64,000 nt of DNA, from the NCBI RefSeq assembly GCF_014898055.3, contig NW_023601212.1:40660329-40724328 (forward strand), in the 5' to 3' direction. Below, piece after piece: positions 53,165 through 64,000 of this stretch. The notes below the pieces were generated by a model that did not search any database, was not told the DNA's origin, and saw only the letters and a list, made by a program, of their open reading frames with translations. This DNA is from Talpa occidentalis (taxonomy: Eukaryota; Chordata; Mammalia; Eulipotyphla; Talpidae). The translations under genes were made by a program, and so were the position numbers. Every line of letters starts with the position of its first letter. Position 1 is the stretch's first letter.

Positions 53165-53227
53165 AATCCGGACAATCAGATAGTTCAAACCAGCAAGGAG
53201 ATGCGGACATCAAACCACTGCCCAACG
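53165..53227 (+). CDS. NFIX: NFIX exon 3
   Basis: The exon is 63 bp, entering and leaving after the first base of a codon, so skipping would keep the frame. It encodes residues 187-207 (ESGQSDSSNQQGDADIKPLP plus N) and the first base of a Gly codon. This Ser/Gln-rich linker joins the DNA-binding domain to the C-terminal regulatory region. The acceptor is TTTATGTCTCCTGCAG. The donor AACG/GTCAGT has C at +3 and is weaker than the other donors of the gene. The sequence distinguishes NFIX from its paralogues. Confidence 0.97.
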
Positions 53228-53544
53228 GTCAGTGCCTCCTCCAGCCTGCAAGTCCTCCCATGTCAGCATGGTCCTTCCTGGTCTTCCCTGCCCCCTGCAT
53301 CCTCCTCTGTCCTCCTGCGCCTCACTGACCTACCCCCAACCCCTAGTTCTTCCTGTTCATGCAGCTGGCCCTACACTGAACTTGGGTTTCAGTCCCAAGA
53401 GGAGGAGCTCACCTGGAGCATACCATCCCCTTCCATATAGACTTGAGAGCTGAGACAGGGGGCTTGGGAGGAAATGAGTCAGAAAGGGGAGATCTCTGTG
53501 GGGACACAGTAGGCAGCCCCACCTGGCCATGCCTCCACTCTTGA

Positions 53545-53640
<96 letters not shown>

Positions 53641-53960
53641 TGAGTCTTCCCTTGGGGCCAGGGCTGAGCCAGCAGGGAGGGGTGTGGGAAGGTGGACTGG
53701 GACCCACTGCTGATGGGGTCTTGGTGGGGAAGGGGCAAGCAGGGTTTCCTGGGATACCCTCTGCCCCATTGGCACTGGGCTAGGTAGAGTGGAGACTTCC
53801 AGAGAGCCCCACCTTCATTCTCTACTGTTCTGGAGAGACTAAGTTGCAACCAAGTGCTCTTCCCTGATGAACCCAGCCAGAGGTTTCCTCAGCAGTCTCA
53901 CAGTGAACTCACCCTGGGGCTTGGAGGAGCTGCTCATGGCAACAAAACAGGCTCCAGTAG

Positions 53961-55480
<1,520 letters not shown>

Positions 55481-55785
55481 TAGAGACTCTTCCTTCCCCA
55501 GTTTACCTGGCAAAGTCCCACTGTCCCCCTGCTATTTACCTGTGCACTATCCTGGCCCCCTGACCTTCCAAAGGTGGGCAGAGCTGGCCAAAGTAGGGGT
55601 GGAGGCAAGGATGGGTTGTCACTGAGTGGGCCTCCGAGACTTCAAATAGGGCAGCAGGGAAGTACAGGTCCTGCACTGAGCCTCTACTGTCCTCCAGTGG
55701 GACCAGGGCCTCCACTCCAGAGCCTCCTTCTCTTCGTATTTCTCTAGAGAGGTTGTGCCAACCTTGCGGTCTTCATGGTTTGAAG

Positions 55786-55988
55786 CAATTTCTCAGTCTG
55801 GGCACTGTTAGCATCATTACCTGTGGTGGGGCCCGCCTGCTCACTGTGGGTGTGGCACAATATCCCTGACCTCCACTTATCAGATATCAATAGCAAACCC
55901 ACTACATCTGGTATGACGACCAAAAATGTCTCCAGATATTGTTGGACATTTCCCTGAGGGACAGACTTTTCCCAGCTTGAGAATGTAT
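55786..55988 (-). mobile_element. MER20
   Basis: The reversed order TTTCTCAGTCTGGGCACTGT, then GACCAAAAATGTCTCCAGAT, then CAGCTTGAGAATG supports MER20. Confidence 0.82.
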
Positions 55989-56205
55989 AGTCTGAAGGGC
56001 CCAGCCTCACCGAGAGGAGCAGAGCCTAAGGAAGATCAACAGTTGCTCTGGGGCCAGGCAGTGCACAGGTCTAGGCTCTAGGCAGCTGCTCGGTTCTCAT
56101 CTCCTCTGGCCATCCCCTTCCTGGTCAACCCACCCACCTTCACCTCCTATGCCTTGACAGGCATCATAAGCAAGTCTGGGGAGTCCATACAGAGTAGAGC
56201 AGGAG

Positions 56206-56292
56206 CCTGTGCATGCACATGCATACATGTGTGCATGCCTGTGTGTGCACATGTGTGTGCATGCCGGTGTGTATGCTTGCACATGTATATGA
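56206..56292. repeat. Alternating TG/CATG-rich low-complexity tract
   Basis: Repeated GCATGCACATGCATAC and TGTGTGCATGC-type words make an imperfect purine-pyrimidine alternation. Confidence 0.75.
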
Positions 56293-57981
56293 GGAGGCTG
56301 GCTGAGGAAACTTCTGTCTGACACTCTGGTGGTGCAGCCTGTGTGTGTCCTTGAGGTGTGAGACTAGGAAGTGGAGACCCTCACATGTGGGGTGTGCACA
56401 AGTGAGGTTGCTCTGGTTAGGGCAGGAAAGTGAGGGTCTGACCTAATGGGGCTTTGCCTGGTGTTTTTCAGATGTGCTCCTACTGGAAGGGCCAAGTGGA
56501 TGGGCAGAGGCTGGGGCTGGGGGAGAAGCAGAAGGAGGGGGTGGTTCTGCTTTCCTGCTGCCCCTGATGCAGGCTCCCTGGGAGGAGGAGAGGGACTGTC
56601 AGTAAGGCTTACCTCCGTGGGGGAGCACTCAGTATGACTTTGGATGCCCCTCACAAGCTCTCATGAGGGCAGGGATAAGGAAACCCTGAGAGGCAGAGAA
56701 GGGAGGGGTTGAAAAGGCCCTAAAGACTCCCCAGCCAGCACCTTCATTCGTGACTATTTCCAAAACCTCCCAGGCCTTGGGAGCAGCCTCTGCAACTGGC
56801 TTCTGGGGTGTGGACTCTCAGGCCCCCTGCCCAGGCCTGACGCCCTCCTCTCCCTGGCTTCCACTCTCCTCTCTACCATGTGTGCTCTTGAATCCACCAT
56901 TTCTGATGCCATGCATGGTCCCCATCCTCCTGCAGCACCCCCAGATCCTCTGCTTTCCCTTCTTTTTCTCTCTACCCCACCCCTGTGTTGTTTCCCTGTG
57001 CTGAGACAAATCACCAATTAAGCAGCCCAGCTGCAGGATGGGGAACAGCTGGGGAGGCGCTGTGCGGCTACGGGACAGCTGTGCACAGCTGGTGAGAGCA
57101 CTACCCCCCCTCACTGTGCCAGCTATCAGGTGGCACACAGCTGCTGCCAGATAACACCTCCATTGGCGGCTGGGAGCTCGCCCTTCCCCCGCTCTTCTCT
57201 TTGTGGTTAAGAGGGCTTTTATTTCTCTGTTCTGTAGCCCCCCTCCCCACACCCAAGTGGACTCAATTCGTCCCTTCGAGATCCCCTCACTCCACCGTAC
57301 CCCTCCCAGCCTGGCACAGCCTTGCAGGTCAGCCCAGGACAGGAGAGCCAGGGACTCTGCTTTGCCATAACATCATGTCAACATCTTGCCCACCGGGCAC
57401 AGAGATGCCCGTGACTAGTAACATAATGCTGCTAACACAGAGCACACACTGGGTGACCTCTGTACCCCTGTCTCCTGTAGAGTGCCACTCTGTCTCTGAC
57501 CCCAGGAGCAGAGGAAAGCCCTAAATCCACCCATCCTGTTGCAGCGACGGAGTCCTAGCCTCTCTGTCCACCCAGGCCTTTGGGTGGACCCTTCCACTGT
57601 CTTGTCAGGTTGCATCTCCCCTGCCGTCCGGACTGAGCACCATGCCGAAGCAAATGTCTCAGCCAGTCCCTCCTGGCTCCTATTGCTCTGAAGCTGGCTC
57701 CTGGGATGACTCCTATATACCTTCCTCACCCCTGCTCCCACCCCCATCCCACCACATCCCACCCTCATTATCTGCTTGTCAGGAGCCAAATGCTCTCCCT
57801 GCTCACTGCCTGCCCGCTGCACACCACCCTGTTTCCTCTCCCAGCCTGAAAACAGAGCTGGAATGGGGCCAGGGGGGCTGAGGGGCACCTGGAGGGGCTG
57901 AGGAGAGAAGGAGCGAGCTGCTGGCTTCCCGCCTTCCCCTACCCCCTCCCTGGCCCGGCTAAACCTGCCCTATGTTGCTGA

Positions 57982-60070
<2,089 letters not shown>

Positions 60071-60379
60071 TGAAGCTCACAGGGAGAGGGCCTGAGAGCC
60101 AGGAGCCTAACTAGGGCTGGAGCAGCAGAGAGCTGGTTGTGCCGAATACCTCCATCTTTGGGGTCTGGGGGTGGGGGTCTGTTATGCTGGAGCCTATTTG
60201 TCACTGTCCAGAGAGGTGGGGGCAGTGACTGGACCCCCCTTGCTGGGATTCCTTGCCTTCCTCCAGGCCTCTGTTCCCCAGTAGGAGTGAGCCTATGACC
60301 TTGTCTGACTGGGACCGGCCCCTAATCTCCTAATCCCCTATTAAAACCTCAAGGATGCAAGGATTTGGTAGGTCCTAAA

Positions 60380-60596
60380 CCAAGGTTTCCCACCCTTAAT
60401 TGGGTGGCACTATTGGTGTTTGGGCTGTTCATTCTCTGTTGTGTGGGGTCATTCTGTGCACTGTGGGGTGTTGAGCAGTGTCCCTGGCTTCCACCCACTG
60501 GATGCCAGCAGCACCTCCTCCCCAGCCTCAGTTGTGACGATCATGAATGTCTCCAGACTCCAATATGCCCTCAGGAGCATCATCCTCCCCTCGTGA
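60380..60596 (-). mobile_element. MER20
   Basis: GGTTTCCCACCCTTAATTGG, GGGTGTTGAGCAGTGTCCCT and ATGAATGTCTCCAGACTCCA fit the reversed MER20 order. Confidence 0.83.
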
Positions 60597-61850
60597 TGCC
60601 TGGGTAGAGGAAAGACCTGTTCCTCAGGAGCTGTCATGGAGACTCCTATTGGCAGGACTCCCAGGTTGCTTTGGTTCTGGAGTGAGCCATTCTGCTTCTC
60701 AGTCTGGGAGGAGACTGGGCCTCTTAGGACTGTGTACCCACTGCCCTCCTCTGGCAGCAGAGACTCAGAGCTGCTCAGCAATGGAATTCTCCCAGACCGT
60801 GGGGGCCAGAAGTAACTTTTCCGTAGGACAGTAGTCCTCATTCAGCCCTTGACCACTCTTAGTTGGGACACAGTGGTCTCTGGACCTCTGGGAAGGGCAT
60901 GTTGCACTATGAGGAGGCCTGGCGCCTCTCCAGCCAGCTGCTGCAGCCTGAAAGTCTGCTGTGAGAGGTCAGGTGGGGAGGAATTCAGGGGACCATAGTG
61001 GAAAAGGTGTTCAGGAAGCCATACCACAGCAGCCCAGGGACAGTTGGTGGGCCTCAGAGCACTCTGCCCAGAGTGAGCCTTTCCTAACTGCTAATTTATT
61101 GATTCAGAATAATTGGCCTCCTCGTTTTCACTGTCCACATAGAAGCCAATCCTCTTTCCTCCCTTCTATTCTCCCTTCTTTTGCTTTTCTCATCTCCTTC
61201 CCCTTTGCCCTGTGAAAGTTTCTCTTGCTGGCTCTTAGCGTACTCAGAGTCTTGGCCATCTCTCTGAACAAGCTCTGGGGCATGGAGGGGAAAGTGGACA
61301 TGACCCCTGACAGCTACCATGATTCCTTGAGAGATGTTTGCAGAATCTATGAGAACTTCCAGTCCATGTCCCAGTCCCCGCAAGACCTGGGGTCTGGAGA
61401 TGGATCTGAGAGGCCAGGATCCCTGCCTTCCTACTGAAGGAGATAGCTGGGGTCTGACTCAAAATGAGACCAACTTGGGTACCAGTTTACCCAAGTTAGC
61501 CCTCAGGACTCTGAAGAGTGTGGATCAGTCATCCCCCTGGCATCCTGACAGCTGGGTCCTGAGCCTCTCCATAGTTCAAGATTAATGGTTCACATGCCCT
61601 GGAGGTTCTCTTCTCTAGGCTGGCATCTTCTCTGAGTAGATCATGAGCAAAATCCTACAGACAGAGGTACAAACAGCCCCCTTGGTTAAATCTAGCTGGG
61701 CTGGGGGATAACCTCTCTGGGCTTCCTCTGTGGCCTGATGTGCCCAAGAAAGGAGGAGGGGTCTGCAGCCGACCTGGTGGCATGTGTGACCGTGCCAGGT
61801 GGCATGTGGGACCGTGCCAGGTTGCATTTGCTCCATAGCCACCTCTTGAG

Positions 61851-62032
61851 CAGTAGTTCTCAGTCTTAGCATGCACTGGAGTCATCCAGCAGTCTCAGTA
61901 ACACACGGGTGGCTGGTCCTCACCTGATTCTGACTTAGCAAGTCTGGGGTGGGACCGAGATTCCGCATCTCTCCCCAAGTTCCCAGGTGATGCTGCTGCT
62001 GCTAGTTGGAGCACCCATTTTGAGAACCACTG
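61851..62032 (+). mobile_element. MER5A (hAT-Charlie DNA transposon)
   Basis: CAGTAGTTCTCAGTCTTAGC at the left and TTTGAGAACCACTG-type text (TTTTGAGAACCACTG) at the right form the terminal inverted repeats. Between them are TCTGGGGTGGGACCGAGATT and TTCCCAGGTGATGCTGCTGC. Confidence 0.88.
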
Positions 62033-63715
62033 ATCTAGAGCCCACTGGAGTAAATTCCTGATATCCTTGAGAACCTGAAGTTCTTACCTGATGTACTTAC
62101 AAACTTTTTACAAACAATTGAAGAAAGGTTTCCAGATGCCCCTGTGACTTGTCCTCAGACCCCAGAGTAAGGCTGAATTAGAAGAACCAAGTCAGTGAAG
62201 GCCAAAGTCAAATGGAGATACAACTTGGAAGAGATGCAAAGGGCAGAAAGTTGTACATAGTTAGCTGCATTTCAGGCAGAGAGAAGAGGCTGCCAAGCAA
62301 ACATGATGGAGAAGTTGCAGGGTCTGATGGGAGAGTGTGGCTCTGGGAGGAGGGAAGCCTGGATAGCTCAGTCTTGACCACTAAATTGCACTGACCAGGC
62401 CGCGTCTTCATCTGTCAGATGAAAGTGAGGAGCTATCTTGATCTTTATATTCTGTCTAGCTCTCAACTGACAAGGTTTAAGGCACCAGAGAGTCACAACG
62501 CCTTAAAAATTTTAAAACCTCAACTTGTAACCCAACCAGAGTTACACAATCCTATTCTAGTTGGAAGTTCCTTTTAGAAATGGAATGCTGCCAATCAATG
62601 GGTTTCAATGTCTGGGCACACCAGGCTAGATTAGCTTTAAAGAGCGGGACTAGTTATGCAGCTTCGCCTGAGGAGACTGGCTCTGAGGACTAGAAGGAGG
62701 CAGAACTGTCCTGGGGCGCCAGGGCTGCCCTCCCATCCTCCTACCCGCCTCACTGTCCCAGCCAGATCTTGAGCTCTGAGCAGCCTGGAAAGGAGCAAGG
62801 CTGTGATCTGCTAGGATTGTTCCATTTCCTGCCCTGATCAAGGAGATGGGAACCAGAAGATGAGGGGAGGCAGTTGCCGCTTGTGTCTCAGCATCATTTC
62901 TGCAGAACTGGAATTCCCTGCCCATGCTGTTGCCTGGAAACAAAGGACCCATTTCCAAGTGATGCCCAGCATGAAGGGTCTCCATCCAGGACAGACAGGG
63001 ACTAATAGCCACTGTTTGCTTTTGTCAGTGACCTCCAAGTGGGCAAGAAAGATCAAATCAAGGGAACCATTTAGAGACACTGTCAGACTAGGGGCTGGTC
63101 ATTGGGAGTTCTGGGGGACATGGCCTGCAGTCAGCTGTGGGCTCTCTGGATCTAAAGTGCCACAGGATGGGTGAGTAACTTCAACTCAGACAGCAAGACT
63201 TGAGTGTTGCTTGCTGGAGCCCCAAAGAAGTGACATTTTGCTGACTTGTTGGGGAGTCTGGGAAGCAGTCTGCTTTGAACACCCAGTGGAGGTCAAGTGA
63301 GACCTATAAGAACAGGGCAGAGAGATTGATTGTGAGTCAGGGAATCTGACAGGTCCGCATGGAGCAGAGGGTGTTTTCTGAGCAGGCCCTGAAGGGCCTC
63401 CCAGACAGAGGGCCCTGCAGTGAGCAAGTGTGCAGCCCGCCTGCTGCAGGGTCTGGTAGCCCCAGTTGGTTTGCGATGAGAAGGAGTTGACGGGAAGGAG
63501 TTAGAGGTATGCATGGTGGGCAGAAGTGCTGCAAGACCCATCTGGGCTCTGCCACAGAGGTTTGAATGCCCAAGTGACAAGACTGTTTCATGTTGCATGC
63601 AGTGGAGCATTGGACAGTTTTAGGGGGTGAGAAGAGCCTGAGCTCCTTTGGATGTGGGGAAGGTGATGAGCCTGCTGGAAAAAATCCACAGATTCCTGGC
63701 ACCAAACAGACATGA

Positions 63716-63815
63716 CTGTGAATTTCAGGCCTCACCACTGGTAGCTGGGTGACTTTGGATAAACGACTTAATTGTGCAGAGCCTCACTTTGCCCAGTTGT
63801 GAAAGGTGGAACAGA
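63716..63815 (+). mobile_element. MIR SINE fragment
   Basis: GGTAGCTGGGTGACTTTGGA followed by CTTAATTGTGCAGAGCCTCA and a GTGAAAGG end fits the sense MIR core. Confidence 0.65.
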
Positions 63816-63827
63816 GCTTCCCTTGCA

Positions 63828-64000
63828 GCAGGGTTTCCCAGGCACCGCACCGTTACCATTTGAATTGATGAGACTTTCTTTGTCCTGTGTGTTGTAGGGT
63901 GTTGAGTAACGTCCCCATCCTCTGTCCCTTGGATGCCAATAGCAACCCCCTCCCACACTGTGATAGCCAAAAAGTCTGCAGACATTGCCAGTGCCCCCTT
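63828..64000 (-). mobile_element. MER20, cut by window end
   Basis: GGGTTTCCCAGGCACCGCAC, TTGTAGGGTGTTGAGTAACG and AGCCAAAAAGTCTGCAGACA follow the reversed MER20 order. Confidence 0.8.

Overview
This window is nuclear DNA of a placental mammal covering part of one gene, NFIX (nuclear factor I X), read on the + strand. Seven exons can be placed to the base by splice sites and by protein match: exon 2 (11048-11579, 532 bp, DNA-binding domain), exon 3 (53165-53227), exon 4 (53561-53635), exon 5 (54007-54127), exon 6 (55309-55445), exon 7 (57995-58117) and exon 8 (59835-60010). Together they give 409 codons in one open frame, which as far as I can recall matches human NFIX residue for residue. 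The nine-codon first coding exon of the standard isoform (beginning MYSPYCLTQ) is not here and should lie upstream. An alternative start at 11024 encodes MLPACRLQ and runs straight into exon 2. The last exons (9 onward) lie beyond base 64000.

Layout: 1-11023 is upstream or intron-1 DNA with CpG-rich and conserved-looking stretches, microsatellites and a promoter-like area around 8.7-9.6 kb. Bases 11580-53164 are intron 2, about 41.6 kb, holding most of the repeats plus candidate regulatory elements: a CTCF-like site at 15.66 kb, an A/T-rich MEF2/TATA-like cluster at 22.3 kb, an inverted forkhead-site palindrome at 41.19 kb and an intragenic CpG island at 44.3-44.8 kb. Exons 3-8 are packed into the next 7 kb. 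Intron 8 fills the rest.

Organism: MER20 and MER5A DNA transposons, MIR and old L1 3' ends mark a eutherian. Nine copies of a tRNA-derived SINE about 260-280 bp long (head GGGGCCTCCCTGGTGGCGCA, tail made of TTTAT units on the complementary strand) are the youngest repeats. Alu, B1/B2, carnivore CAN, ruminant Bov-tA and horse ERE elements are not seen. This suggests a laurasiatherian-like lineage with its own SINE, possibly a bat, but I cannot fix the species.

I see no second protein-coding gene, no stable RNA gene, no CRISPR, no retroviral genes and no evidence of an undescribed multi-gene system. The most interesting signals are local: the start codon lying inside an AG-exclusion zone, a SINE bracketed by a roughly 100-bp duplication, a 14-bp hairpin with triplicated motifs in intron 5, the forkhead palindrome, and antisense SINEs carrying latent splice sites.
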